The notes: generated by a model from the letters alone, not told the origin. 49,122 bases of DNA from Verrucomicrobiota bacterium (GCA_014193395.1 BJHT01000015.1:1-49122), one strand, 5' to 3'. Positions 16,778-25,682 are shown, counted from the stretch's first letter. Numbers and translations: made by a program.

Positions 16778-17563
16778 ATGAAATCATTCAAATGCGACTG
16801 GCTCATCCTACCCCTGCTCGGCCTCGCCTTGGTCATGCTTGCGTGGCAGATCTCCAGCAAGACTTGGGCAAAGGAACTCCCCACGCCCCAGAAGACGTGG
16901 GAAGTCAGCAAAGACTATGTCATCAAACCCTTTGAACGCCGCGGTGAGATGGACCAGGGCATCCTGCGGTTCACCTGGTATTCTCTCGTTTTGGTCGGGA
17001 AGGGTTACGCCCTCGCGCTGCTGATCGGAACACCGATTGGTTTCTTCCTTGGACTCTCGAAGGCCTTCACCAAGACCTTCGATCCGATCATTCAAATTTT
17101 GCGTCCAGTCTCGCCCCTGGCTTGGTTGCCGCTGGGGTTGGTGTTGTTCCTCGGCGCGGGGAAGCAGGCTTCCGAGCTGGGCGCTCTCTTTACCATCGCC
17201 ATCTGCTCCATGTGGCCGGCCGTCTTGAACACTGCCGTCGGTGTCCGCGCCGTGCCCCAAGACTACTTGAACGTGGCGAAAGTCCTGAAACTCTCGCGCT
17301 GGAAGACCCTCACCAAAGTGCTCATCCCCGCAACGCTACCCTATATGTTCACTGGCTTCCGTCTCAGTCTCGGTATCGCGTGGCTAGTCATCGTCGCCGC
17401 CGAAATGCTCACGGGGCGGCCCGGCGTCGGTGGCTTCCTCTGGCAGGAATACAACTCCCTCATCTACGAACACATCATCCTTTGTATCATCACCATCGGC
17501 CTCGTCGGCTTTGTCCTCGACCGCCTGATGAGTCTGGTAGAATCACGTTTCAAAACGGCCTGA
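16778..17563 (+). CDS. nrtB: Nitrate/bicarbonate-type ABC transporter permease (NrtB family)
   Basis: A 261-aa inner-membrane permease of the BPD-transport type. It has an N-terminal membrane span (about residues 6-24), several further hydrophobic segments and the cytoplasmic EAA-like loop around LNVAKVLKLSRWKTLTKVLIPATLPY, which docks the ATPases. It lies 26 nt after the sensor-like gene. Its stop at 17561-17563 directly abuts the left array of the four-helix-bundle element, which separates it from the ATPase genes it needs. Confidence 0.88.
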   Translation: MKSFKCDWLILPLLGLALVMLAWQISSKTWAKELPTPQKTWEVSKDYVIKPFERRGEMDQGILRFTWYSLVLVGKGYALALLIGTPIGFFLGLSKAFTKTFDPIIQILRPVSPLAWLPLGLVLFLGAGKQASELGALFTIAICSMWPAVLNTAVGVRAVPQDYLNVAKVLKLSRWKTLTKVLIPATLPYMFTGFRLSLGIAWLVIVAAEMLTGRPGVGGFLWQEYNSLIYEHIILCIITIGLVGFVLDRLMSLVESRFKTA

Positions 17564-18001
17564 GAAGATTTATGCCTTATGACTTACGATTTACGACTGC
17601 GGGCGGTCGTGCGGGTGGCGTTGAAGATTTTGGTCAACTCTTCGGCCTCATTGCGAAGCGCCGCGAGCCGTTGTGCCGGGATAAGCTGGGCACGCTCGGC
17701 CAGTTCAATCCAGAGTTCTGTTTCATCCGCCTCCTCCAGCACAATGGTGATCTTGTTGATGAAGTCCTTCCGGGATTTGCCGCGCAAGGCCGCGCGATAA
17801 TTGGCGGCCACGGAACAACCACTCCGCGCAACCTGATTCGCAATGGTCCGACCCGACGGCTTGCTTGGCAGCGCATCGGCCAACTTCAGCACCCGCACCG
17901 CAAACTGCATCGTCCGCTCCTTCAATTCAGTAGTATTCATACCGATTGAGATGCCGCACCCGTGAGAAATCATCAATCATAAATCATAGATCATAAATCC
18001 T
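17564..18001. mobile_element. Heptad-array element carrying a four-helix-bundle gene (element C)
   Basis: The left array (about 17567-17600) and the right array (about 17966-18000, read on the minus strand) are both degenerate runs of the 7-nt unit TTTATGA, in inverted orientation, and both begin GATTTATG at the outer end. Between them lies one small minus-strand gene for a four-helix-bundle protein. The unit occupies exactly the space between the permease stop (17563) and the ATPase start (18002), in an operon otherwise spaced by 1-26 nt apart from element B. This is the strongest candidate for a mobile unit in the window; mobility is inferred, and no transposase is present. Confidence 0.65.
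17584..17940 (-). CDS. Four-helix-bundle protein, S23/Avd-like
   Basis: This 118-aa protein of the family found in 23S rRNA intervening sequences is related to the Avd protein of diversity-generating retroelements. Visible family features are an N-terminal helix (FAVRVLKLADALP), the stretch IANQVARSGCSVAANYRAALRG, DFINKITIVLEEADETELWIE and a C-terminal helix rich in Glu and Arg. I use the ATG at 17940; a longer start at 17976 lies within the repeat array. The stop TAA also lies in the opposite array. It runs antisense to the operon in which it sits. Family members form homo-oligomers and are thought to bind nucleic acid; no reverse transcriptase is nearby. Its link to the flanking heptad arrays is the point of interest. 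Confidence 0.85.
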   Translation of the reverse strand: MNTTELKERTMQFAVRVLKLADALPSKPSGRTIANQVARSGCSVAANYRAALRGKSRKDFINKITIVLEEADETELWIELAERAQLIPAQRLAALRNEAEELTKIFNATRTTARSRKS

Positions 18002-18916
18002 GTGACTTACCTCGAACTAAAATCTGTCTCCAAAGCCTACGGCGCGAATGGTTCCCGCACCGAGGTCTTACGCGACGTCAACCTATCGATCGAGCAGGGC
18101 GAGTTTGTTGCGATCGTTGGCTATTCGGGCGCGGGCAAGACTACTCTCATGTCCATCCTTGCCGGACTAATCCGTCCTGACACAGGTAGCGTGACACTTG
18201 AAGGTCAGGAGATGACCGGGCCGGGGCCGGACCGCGGGTTGGTGTTTCAGAATTACTCGCTGCTCCCGTGGCTCACGGTGTTTGAGAACGTGAAACTCGC
18301 CGTGGACCAGGTCTTCCCTGAGAAATCCCCGGCCGAGCGTGCCGCTCACACCACCGAGTTCATTGGGCTGGTTAACCTCGCCCCCGCTCGTGACAAGCTC
18401 CCCCGCGAGCTTTCCGGCGGCATGAGACAGCGTGTCAACGTCGCCCGCACACTCGCGACTAATCCCAAAGTACTCCTGTGTGACGAACCCCTGAGCGCGC
18501 TGGACGCCCTGACCCGCGCGAATCTCCAGGACGAGATCACCCGCATCCGCACCTTGCACAGCCAGACCGTGGTCCTTGTCACCAACGACCCGGACGAAGC
18601 CATCCTGCTCGCCGACCGCGTGGTGCCACTCACCGCCGGACCCAATGCGACCCTGGGTCCGTCCTTCGTGGTAGATTTGCCGCATCCGCGGGACCGCAAG
18701 GCGTTGAACCAAAATGTGCGCTTCCGTGAACTTCGCCGGGATCTTTCCAGCTATCTTCTCAACTCCCGCCACGAGCGTCAGGCGACTGTCATTCGGAAGC
18801 TGATCTTGCCTGACATCGAACCGGAAGATTTGAACATTCCTCGCAATCAAGTTGGTCGAAGCCGGCCGCTGCGCTCCAGCGAACTTAAAACTGCCACGAT
18901 CGAAGTCTCCCACTGA
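18002..18916 (+). CDS. Nitrate-type ABC transporter ATPase 1, Asn in the H-loop
   Basis: This 304-aa ATPase belongs to the NrtC/NrtD/SsuB/TauB group. Walker [10 protein letters not shown] is at 40-48, the Q-loop around VFQNYS, signature LSGGM at 137-141 and Walker B with catalytic Glu162. The switch-loop residue is Asn195 (VTNDPDEA) in place of the usual His. A tail of about 50 residues after 255 lacks the NrtA-like domain of cyanobacterial NrtC. The start is a GTG at 18002 touching the repeat array of element C. No in-frame ATG precedes it, and an in-frame TAG stands 15 nt upstream, so the original start and ribosome site may have been displaced. It pairs with the next ATPase, 1 nt downstream. 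Confidence 0.85.
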   Translation: MTYLELKSVSKAYGANGSRTEVLRDVNLSIEQGEFVAIVGYSGAGKTTLMSILAGLIRPDTGSVTLEGQEMTGPGPDRGLVFQNYSLLPWLTVFENVKLAVDQVFPEKSPAERAAHTTEFIGLVNLAPARDKLPRELSGGMRQRVNVARTLATNPKVLLCDEPLSALDALTRANLQDEITRIRTLHSQTVVLVTNDPDEAILLADRVVPLTAGPNATLGPSFVVDLPHPRDRKALNQNVRFRELRRDLSSYLLNSRHERQATVIRKLILPDIEPEDLNIPRNQVGRSRPLRSSELKTATIEVSH

Positions 18917-18917
18917 C

Positions 18918-19805
18918 ATGAGCCATCACGTCGATCTTAGTAATCTCTCGAAGGTCTATTCCACGCCGAAAGGTCCGGCGGTGATCGTGAAGGACTTCAA
19001 CCTGCGCCTCGCCAAAGGTGAGTTTGTCACTCTCATCGGTCACTCGGGCTGCGGGAAATCCACCGTGCTCTCGATGCTCGCCGGCCTCAACGACATCACC
19101 CGCGGGGCCATCATTCTTGCCGGCAAGGAACTCGTCGGCGCCGGTCCCGACCGTGGCGTGGTCTTTCAGTCCCCGTCACTCCTGCCGTGGTACACCGCCT
19201 ATCAAAACGTGATGCTCGGGGTGGAGCAGGTCTTCTTCACGGCCAGCGCGGCCGAGCGCCGGGAGATAGTCGAATATTACCTCACCATCGTAGGGCTGGC
19301 TGACTCCATGCACAAACGCCCGGCGGAACTCTCCCAAGGCATGAGACAGCGCGTCGGCATCGCCCGTGCCTTCGCGCTCAAGCCCAAGATGCTGTTGCTC
19401 GACGAGCCGTTCGGCATGCTCGATTCCCTCACGCGCTATGAGTTGCAGGCCGTCCTGCTCAAGCTCTGGCGCGAGAACCGCATCACCACCCTCATGGTCA
19501 CCCACGACGTGGACGAGGCGCTCTATCTCAGCGACCGCGTGGTCTGCATGACCGACGGCCCCGAAGCCGAGGTGGGTGAGGTGCTGGAAGTCAAGTTCCC
19601 CCGTCCTCGCGAGCGGCAGGCCGTGCTCGATCATCCCGACTATTATCAGTTGCGCGCGCAGCTCATTACCTTCCTCGAAGATCGCGCCCATAAACATCGG
19701 CGCGTGCCCACATTGACCAATGTCCCGGTCGAGCTGGCAGCCGTTCAATCTCTTGCCGTCGAAGCCACCAACCGTTCAGCCCCGGCCCTCGCCGGTCGGG
19801 TCTAA
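18918..19805 (+). CDS. Nitrate-type ABC transporter ATPase 2, altered signature motif
   Basis: The 295-aa product is the second ATPase of the same transporter. Walker [10 protein letters not shown] is at 41-49, the signature is LSQGM at 138-142 (Gln replaces the first Gly of LSGGM), Walker B has Glu163 and the H-loop has the normal His196 (VTHDVDEA). The ATG at 18918 lies 1 nt after the stop of ATPase 1. Because each ATP site pairs the Walker motifs and H-loop of one subunit with the signature of the other, the two odd residues of this pair fall in the same composite site. The porin gene follows 78 nt downstream. Confidence 0.87.
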   Translation: MSHHVDLSNLSKVYSTPKGPAVIVKDFNLRLAKGEFVTLIGHSGCGKSTVLSMLAGLNDITRGAIILAGKELVGAGPDRGVVFQSPSLLPWYTAYQNVMLGVEQVFFTASAAERREIVEYYLTIVGLADSMHKRPAELSQGMRQRVGIARAFALKPKMLLLDEPFGMLDSLTRYELQAVLLKLWRENRITTLMVTHDVDEALYLSDRVVCMTDGPEAEVGEVLEVKFPRPRERQAVLDHPDYYQLRAQLITFLEDRAHKHRRVPTLTNVPVELAAVQSLAVEATNRSAPALAGRV

Positions 19806-19831
19806 GTCCGGCCCAATTACTTTCCGTCGTC

Positions 19832-19845
19832 TTGATCCAAATCAA
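19832..19845. promoter_or_regulatory. FNR/Dnr-type box upstream of the porin
   Basis: TTGATCCAAATCAA is a perfect match to the symmetric TTGAT-N4-ATCAA site of FNR/Crp-family regulators (FNR, Dnr/NNR-like). Its centre lies 45 bp before the porin start codon, in the 78-bp gap after the second ATPase gene. No CRP/FNR-family gene is in the window. Activation versus repression depends on the transcription start, which I cannot place. Confidence 0.6.
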
Positions 19846-19883
19846 CCTCAACCCCTCATAGTAAATCCAAACTGCAACCCAAC

Positions 19884-21341
19884 ATGAAACTGCCTCTGTC
19901 TAAACTCTCCGCTGGCGCGCTGGTGATCGCCGCCGCCAATACTGTGTATGGTCAATACACGCCACCCGCGCCGCAGCCATTCCAAGGCTTCGTCAACGAA
20001 TGGCTGCGCAAGGACAATCCCTACATGAATGCGTGGGACATCGGCGGCTCGGTGCGGCTGCGGTATTAGACGCGGGATGGCGGTGGTGTGACGGCCTCCG
20101 GTGCCGGTACTGACTTCCGACGAAACCTTGCGCCCGGCACTGACAACATCAATTCGTTCTTCATGGACAAGGTGCGCGTCCGTCTCGGTTACACCGACAA
20201 GTGGTGGAGCGCGCTGGTGGAAGGCCGGAGCAGCGGCACCACGGGGGACGACCGCAATCCCAACGCCGAATCCGATGGCGTGGTGGATTTGCATCAAGCC
20301 TACGTCACGGTCGGCAATCACAAGGAATTTCCCCTGTCACTCAAGGTCGGGCGGCAGGAGCTATCCTATGGCGAGGAGCGGGTCATCGGTGCGTTCGCTT
20401 GGAATAACATCGGCCGCGTCTTTGATGCCGCCAAGCTGCGCTGGCAGAACGAATACTTCGCCGCCGACTTCTTCTCCAGCCGCGTGGTGCTGCCGAACGA
20501 CAACCACTTCAACAAGCCGAATGACTACGACTGGTTCTCGGGCATGTATGCGACCTCGAAGCTGATTCCCAAGAACTCATTGGATTTCTATTTCCTATCC
20601 CGCAACACGAGCGCCGGCTCACTCACGGAGAAGACCACCACGACGCCGACGGGCAGTGTCGGCCCGCGTGATATTTACTCCATCGGTTTCCGCCTGAAAT
20701 CGAACCCCGACGACTGGGGAAACTGGGATTACACCGCGGAGGCCATTGGCCAGTTCGGACATTTCAATGACGGCGCGAAGGGTAGTCTCGAACACCAAGC
20801 CTACGCCTTCATTCTCCAAGGCGGCTACACTTGGAAGGAGGCCGCCTGGAAGCCCCGTCTTGGCCTCGAGTACTCACACGGTTCCGGTGACAGCAACGCG
20901 AGTGACAGGAAGCACGAGACCTACGAGAACTTGTTTCCAACCAATCACAAGTTCTATGGCTACATGGACTTTGTCTCGCCCCAAAACATCCACTATGTCC
21001 GGCTTTCTTACTCGCTCAAGCCCACCGCCAAGACCAGTGTGTCTCTGGAAGGCCACGGCTTCTGGCTCGCGAACACGAGTGACAATTTCTACAACGTCGG
21101 CGGAGCGCGGCGGGGCGGGACTGCCGCCACGCCCGGCACCGGCTACGGGATCAACTCGGGTTCCAGCAGCTTCGTCGGCTCCGAAGTCGATCTTATCGTC
21201 GGCTATAATCCGACCAAGTATCTAAGCTTCGAGGCCGGCATCGGCCATTTCTTCCGGGGCGACTATATTAGGAGTAGTCTGGTGAGAGTCGGCAGCCGCG
21301 ACGCTGACTTCGTCTATCTCCAAACAACCCTGAGTTTTTAA
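19884..21341 (+). pseudogene. Alginate-export-family outer-membrane porin with in-frame amber stop
   Basis: The reading frame encodes a signal peptide (MKLPLSKLSAGALVIAAANT), a WLRKDNPYMNAWDIGGSVRLRY segment, and then a TAG at 20067-20069 (codon 62). It resumes at once in the same frame and continues to a C-terminal Phe (LQTTLSF), the usual beta-barrel insertion signal. Total length is 485 codons, right for an intact Alginate_exp/OprD-like barrel. The rest of the frame is unbroken and keeps barrel-like alternation, so the nonsense change is recent, a sequencing error, or read through. Aligned relatives, as I recall them, have Glu after RLRY, one base from TAG. An internal ATG at 20164 would lack export. 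Context suggests the outer-membrane entry pore for the ABC substrate. Confidence 0.82.
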
Positions 21342-21352
21342 AAGATCGCGCC

Positions 21353-22036
21353 TCACTTGACGCGATAGCCTTTGGGCGCCTCCAACAATTGAATCTGTGA
21401 AACGTCATGTCCGCTGCGAAGAGCGACGCCGCGGGCTGCATTCGCTTCGACGTCCTCATTGCCCCATTGCTGCCATCCGGGACGTTCGAAGCGGGCGAAC
21501 AGTTCGAGATAGGGACCGGGAGAGCACGATTCAATCAGTTCGTAGGCTTCGTCCGGCTTGCGCGAATGCTCGCGCTTGCGGGTGGCCAGAAAATTTACTT
21601 GGGTGCGACCGGGTGGTAGCGTGCGCATGCTGCCCCGTACTCCGAAAAGAAGGAGCTCAGTCACGTTGCGAAAATAAAACCCAACGCCGCGTCCGTCGGG
21701 CCCACCATCCTTGCGGATTTTGTGCCAGACAATGTTCGATTTATAGGTGAAACCCCAGCGGCGCATAACCTCCAACCCTTCGGCCAGCAACGCATTGGGA
21801 ACCCAGAGATAAAGATGCGAACGGGCGGCGGCCAAGCGCGGGATAGGCAGCTCGAAGATTTCCTCCAATTCCATTGTGGGATAGCGGAGCAAGCGCTTGT
21901 GTTCCGGCGCCATCTTGCCGGTGCGGTTCTGAAACTGCCACGGCGGATCAGCCAGAATGGTCGTGAACTGGCCTTCGACTTTGTGTTGCAGAGCCTCGGT
22001 GGCGCTGCGTTCGGGAAGACTATAGATGGTCGGCAT
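21353..22036 (-). CDS. MT-A70-family DNA adenine methyltransferase
   Basis: The 227-aa product has the catalytic DPPW at 30-33 (ILADPPWQF) and the MT-A70 arrangement, including an aromatic-rich LYLWVPNALL segment and a C-terminal GPYLELFARFERPGW. It is predicted to methylate N6 of adenine in DNA and to protect the site cut by the adjacent endonuclease. I place the start at ATG 22036, which overlaps the endonuclease gene by 17 nt; a longer frame to 22183 lies wholly inside that gene. It is convergent with the porin gene (11-nt gap). The recognition site is unknown. Confidence 0.85.
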   Translation of the reverse strand: MPTIYSLPERSATEALQHKVEGQFTTILADPPWQFQNRTGKMAPEHKRLLRYPTMELEEIFELPIPRLAAARSHLYLWVPNALLAEGLEVMRRWGFTYKSNIVWHKIRKDGGPDGRGVGFYFRNVTELLLFGVRGSMRTLPPGRTQVNFLATRKREHSRKPDEAYELIESCSPGPYLELFARFERPGWQQWGNEDVEANAARGVALRSGHDVSQIQLLEAPKGYRVK

Positions 22037-22610
22037 AGAGTGACTTTTTAATTCCAAACACCAAAATAGGACACCCCGCGCCGCCGCCGCCCTGAATGCG
22101 GGGAAGCAGCTTGGACATGTGGGTGGTTGATGCGCCATAGGATGAGCCGCGCCCCAATTCGTCGAAGATGTCCTGCAACCCATCGCTCCGCGTGATGATG
22201 ACGCCCACGGAGATTACCCGCAGGTCAAACAGCAAACGGAAGTTGTTTAGGTCGCGGTCGAAGAAGGGGTCCTTGTTGTTCCACTCGATCTCCAAGGCAA
22301 CCCGGTTCTTGAAGCAGTCCACCTCATGAGTGGGTGATTCATAAATGTCGGCGTCGACCGTAATCTTGGTGTCAAAGTTCTTGGGTTTCCAGCCGTATTG
22401 GAGCAGTGCGCCATCAATCCATTCGGAGACTTTCGATTTGCGGCCGCCTCCGACGGTAATCCAACTTTTCGCGAGCCTGAAACGGGAGAGGACATCAACC
22501 ACCTCGGCGAATTCTTCCGGGAAATCCTGACGGAGGATGGCGAGGGAATGTCGCCATTCGTGAACCTCGTAGTTCTCGATAATGACCTGGGGGAGTTGTG
22601 CTGCTAACAT
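22020..22610 (-). CDS. BglII/BstYI-family type II restriction endonuclease
   Basis: This 196-aa protein resembles BglII/BstYI enzymes: VALEIEWNNKDPFFDRDLNN followed by a hydrophobic strand and ISVGVIITRSDGLQ is characteristic of the family. The catalytic set is likely D98, E107 and E109; D98 and E107 have the nine-residue spacing of BglII D84/E93, while the BglII Gln95 position is Glu here. BglII-type enzymes cut at sites with a GATC core (AGATCT, RGATCY). It is transcribed with the methyltransferase, with a 17-nt overlap, as a compact restriction-modification pair. Start ATG at 22610. The exact specificity needs experiment. Confidence 0.85.
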   Translation of the reverse strand: MLAAQLPQVIIENYEVHEWRHSLAILRQDFPEEFAEVVDVLSRFRLAKSWITVGGGRKSKVSEWIDGALLQYGWKPKNFDTKITVDADIYESPTHEVDCFKNRVALEIEWNNKDPFFDRDLNNFRLLFDLRVISVGVIITRSDGLQDIFDELGRGSSYGASTTHMSKLLPRIQGGGGAGCPILVFGIKKSLYADHL

Positions 22611-22703
22611 TGTATCAGTGTGGGATATGGGAAGCGGGCGTCAATGCAAGAGACGCAAAAGTTTCAAGTCTCGCTGCTGAGTTCGCAGCACTCGTAGTAT
22701 TGG

Positions 22704-25682
22704 TCACTTTCTCGCCTCCGGCGTGACGGTCAGGGTTACGCGCTTGCCGTCGCGGAGGACGGTGACTTCGACGGGTTGGCCGATTTTCACGGCATCGAGG
22801 GCGTAGGTGTAGTCGTAGATGTTGGCGACCTTTTGTTTGTTGAATTCGACGATGATGTCGCCGGCTTTGATCCCTGCTTTGTCGGCGGGGCTGGCGCCGC
22901 GGACACCGGAGAGCTTGAGGCCGACGACTTCGGTGGCGTAGTCGGGGATGGTGCCGAGGTAGGCGCGGAGGTTGTCGCGGCTGCCGCCTTTGTCACTCTG
23001 GGCGACAGTGAGATAGTCGGGGCGGTCGGTGGCTTTGACGAGGTCGGAGAGGAGGGCGCGGGCGAATTGGGCGATGCGTTCCATGCCGGGGTAGTCGAGG
23101 GTATCGGCTGTGTCGGCGGGGCGATGGTATTCGGGATGGCTGCCGGTGAAGAAGTTCAGGACGGGCAGTTTCTTGGGATAGAAGGAAGTGACATCGGTGG
23201 GAAGGTAGGGATCGTCTTGCAATACCAGGCTGAAGCCGGCGGCGACGTTGCGTTTCTCGAGGAGGCGTCGCCAGGCGCTGGAGGAGCCGATGCCTTGCAG
23301 GGTGAGTTTGTTTTCGCGGAGGCGTCCAACCATGTCGAAGTTGACGTTGGCGACGATGTTAGTCAGGGCGGTGACGGGTTTTTCGGCGAAGTGATGGGAG
23401 CCGACGAGGCCGATTTCCTCACCGGACCAGAGGGCGAAGATGAGTCCGCGACGGAATAAGTCGGGGCGCTGCTGGCGTTCGGCGGCGAGGGCGGCGGCGA
23501 GTTCGAGGACGGTGGCGGTACCGGAGGCGTTGTCATCCGCGCCATGGTGGATTTTCCCCTCGTCTTCCTTCCCGGACATGGAACCCATCTGACCGCGGCC
23601 AAGGTGGTCGTAGTGTGCGCCGACCAAGACATACTCCTGCGGTCCGTTGGTGTTGGCGGGCGGGAGGAGGGCGATGACGTTGCGGTCGGTTTGCTTGAGG
23701 TTTTGGAGGGCGGTCTTGAGTTTGATGCGGTAGCCGGGGATTTCAAAGCTTCCTTGGGCATGCGGGTCTTCTTTGTCGAGGGCGCTCTGGATGGCTTTTA
23801 GGTCTTTGCCGGCGGCGGCGAAGAGGGCGTGGGCGACATTGGTAGAAACGGATGCGGCAAGGATGCCGGAGCCGGAAAGACTGCTGTCAAAGGTAAGAGC
23901 GGCGAGGGAGCCGGGGTTGGGTGAGTTCGGGCCGGAAACCACCAGGATGCCACGCGCGCCGCGGTTGCGGGCGAGCAGGGCTTTGTAGCGCAGGCCGGCG
24001 TAACGGTTGAGTTCCTGGCGGCGTTTGGCATCGGCTTCCTCGGGGACATAGCGAAGGACCAGGACGATCTTATTGGAGACATTCAGGCCGGCATAAGAGT
24101 CATAGCCTTCGCCAAGCTTGCCGGGGACGAGGAGACCGTAGCCGGCGAAGACTACATCGGCCTCGATTTCTCCGGACGCGGAGAAGGAGAGAGGGCGAAA
24201 GTCTTTTTCGATGGTGTAGGAGGTTGGCGGGGATTGGAGGGTGGCGCGGGTGAGGGTGAGGTGGTTGTCGTTGGTAAGAATGCGGACACCGGCGCTGAAC
24301 TCGAAGTTTTGAAAGAAGGTGCCGTTGTCACCCAAGGGACGAAGGCCGGCGGTCTGCAGAGTTTCGGCGATGAAGTCAGCAGCGCGCTTGGCTCCGACAC
24401 TGCCGGTGAGTCGGCCTTCGAGACTGTCGGACGCGAGATAGGTGACTTGCTGGCGGAGATCGGCGGCGCGGATTTCGGGGGAGAATTGGGTGACATCCAA
24501 GGCGGGGGCGGCGGGCTTGGTAGAGTCGGCTGGCGCGTGGACGTGGGCGTGTGGGTCAGTGAGAGCGGGCTTGCCGTCCGTGCGGGCGGAGGCGCTGGCG
24601 AGGGCAGCGAGGGCGGCATCGTGATTCCAGTCGGCGAGGAAGAGTTGGGATTTGCCGTCGGTGGTGCGGTTGGCAGTCCAGCAGAGTTTCTTGCCATCGG
24701 GCGAGAAGACAGGGAGTCCGTCGAAGCCGTCGGTGTAGGTGATGCGGACGGGTTCGCGGGTGCCCTCAGCGTCCACGAGATAGAGTTCGAAATTGGAGAA
24801 GCCGAGTTTGTTGGAGGTAAAGATGACGTATTTGCCGGTAGGATGGTAGTAGGGTGCCCAGGACATGGCGGCGAAGGTGGTGACGCGACGGACATCGGAG
24901 CCGTCGAGTTTCATGGTATGCACGTCGGCGGTGGTGCCTTCCTTGTCGAAGCGCCGCCAGATGATGCGCTGGCCGTCGGGGGAGAAGAAGGGGCCGCCGT
25001 CGTAGCCGGGAGAGAAGGTAAGTCGGCGCTGGTCGGAGCCATCGGCGTTCATGATGTAGATTTCGGCGAAATAGGCGGGATCGACTTCGAGTTTCTTCTG
25101 ATCTTCGGCGGAGAGTTTCTCGGGCGGGTAGGCGTCGCGGATGGAGGAGAAGACGATCTTGGAACCATCGGGGGAGAAGGCCCCTTCGGCGTCGTAGCCG
25201 CGGGCGGAAGTGAGTCGGCGGAGGTTGGAACCGTCGCGGCGGGCCACGAAGATGTCCATGTGTTCGTCGTAATCCCAGGAGTAGCGGCGCTGTTTGCCAG
25301 CGGCGCGGAAATCGAATTCATCCTTCTGCAGCTTGCGGGTGTTGGGATCGAGATGGGTGGAAGCGAACAGGACGTCGTCGGAGTTAGGGCGAAAGAATGA
25401 GCAGGTGGTCTTGCCAGAGCCGGGCGAGACGCGGTTAATGTCACCGCTCTCGAGGTCGAGGACATAGATTTGGTAGAAGGGATTGTCGGCCTCGCGTTCG
25501 CTCTGGAAGACGAGGGCCTTGCCGTCTGGGGAGAAGTAGCCTTCGCCGCTGCGGCGGCCTTCGTAGGTGAGCTGGCGGGTGTTAGTTAGGAAGCGAGCTT
25601 CGCTATCTGCGGGGGCGGCGGTGTTGGGTAGGGCGGTTAGGGTGGTGACCAGGGTCAGGAGTAGAAGGAGGGGTTGTTTCAT
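22704..25682 (-). CDS. Exported M28 peptidase with TolB-like propeller and PDZ domain
   Basis: A 992-aa exported protein with signal peptide (MKQPLLLLLTLVTTLTAL; ATG at 25682, the longer start at 25709 adds nine residues). Residues about 40-370 hold repeated PD40/TolB-like propeller blades, each with FSPDG. After a short linker comes an M28 zinc aminopeptidase region (about 400-860) with an inserted PA-like segment and the metal motifs AHYDHLG, ADDNASGT, SGEEIG and DMVG. The last 90 residues are a PDZ domain (GVRGASPADKAGIKAGD). The two metals should be bound by the His, Asp, Glu, Asp and a C-terminal His near TGSHPEYHRPAD. It lies alone downstream of the rhomboid gene, same strand. It is likely periplasmic or secreted, degrading peptides. 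Confidence 0.88.
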   Translation of the reverse strand: MKQPLLLLLTLVTTLTALPNTAAPADSEARFLTNTRQLTYEGRRSGEGYFSPDGKALVFQSEREADNPFYQIYVLDLESGDINRVSPGSGKTTCSFFRPNSDDVLFASTHLDPNTRKLQKDEFDFRAAGKQRRYSWDYDEHMDIFVARRDGSNLRRLTSARGYDAEGAFSPDGSKIVFSSIRDAYPPEKLSAEDQKKLEVDPAYFAEIYIMNADGSDQRRLTFSPGYDGGPFFSPDGQRIIWRRFDKEGTTADVHTMKLDGSDVRRVTTFAAMSWAPYYHPTGKYVIFTSNKLGFSNFELYLVDAEGTREPVRITYTDGFDGLPVFSPDGKKLCWTANRTTDGKSQLFLADWNHDAALAALASASARTDGKPALTDPHAHVHAPADSTKPAAPALDVTQFSPEIRAADLRQQVTYLASDSLEGRLTGSVGAKRAADFIAETLQTAGLRPLGDNGTFFQNFEFSAGVRILTNDNHLTLTRATLQSPPTSYTIEKDFRPLSFSASGEIEADVVFAGYGLLVPGKLGEGYDSYAGLNVSNKIVLVLRYVPEEADAKRRQELNRYAGLRYKALLARNRGARGILVVSGPNSPNPGSLAALTFDSSLSGSGILAASVSTNVAHALFAAAGKDLKAIQSALDKEDPHAQGSFEIPGYRIKLKTALQNLKQTDRNVIALLPPANTNGPQEYVLVGAHYDHLGRGQMGSMSGKEDEGKIHHGADDNASGTATVLELAAALAAERQQRPDLFRRGLIFALWSGEEIGLVGSHHFAEKPVTALTNIVANVNFDMVGRLRENKLTLQGIGSSSAWRRLLEKRNVAAGFSLVLQDDPYLPTDVTSFYPKKLPVLNFFTGSHPEYHRPADTADTLDYPGMERIAQFARALLSDLVKATDRPDYLTVAQSDKGGSRDNLRAYLGTIPDYATEVVGLKLSGVRGASPADKAGIKAGDIIVEFNKQKVANIYDYTYALDAVKIGQPVEVTVLRDGKRVTLTVTPEARK

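Noticed and set aside
17584..17976. Diversity-generating retroelement, from the Avd-like protein
   Set aside because: No reverse transcriptase, template repeat or variable target gene is present nearby.
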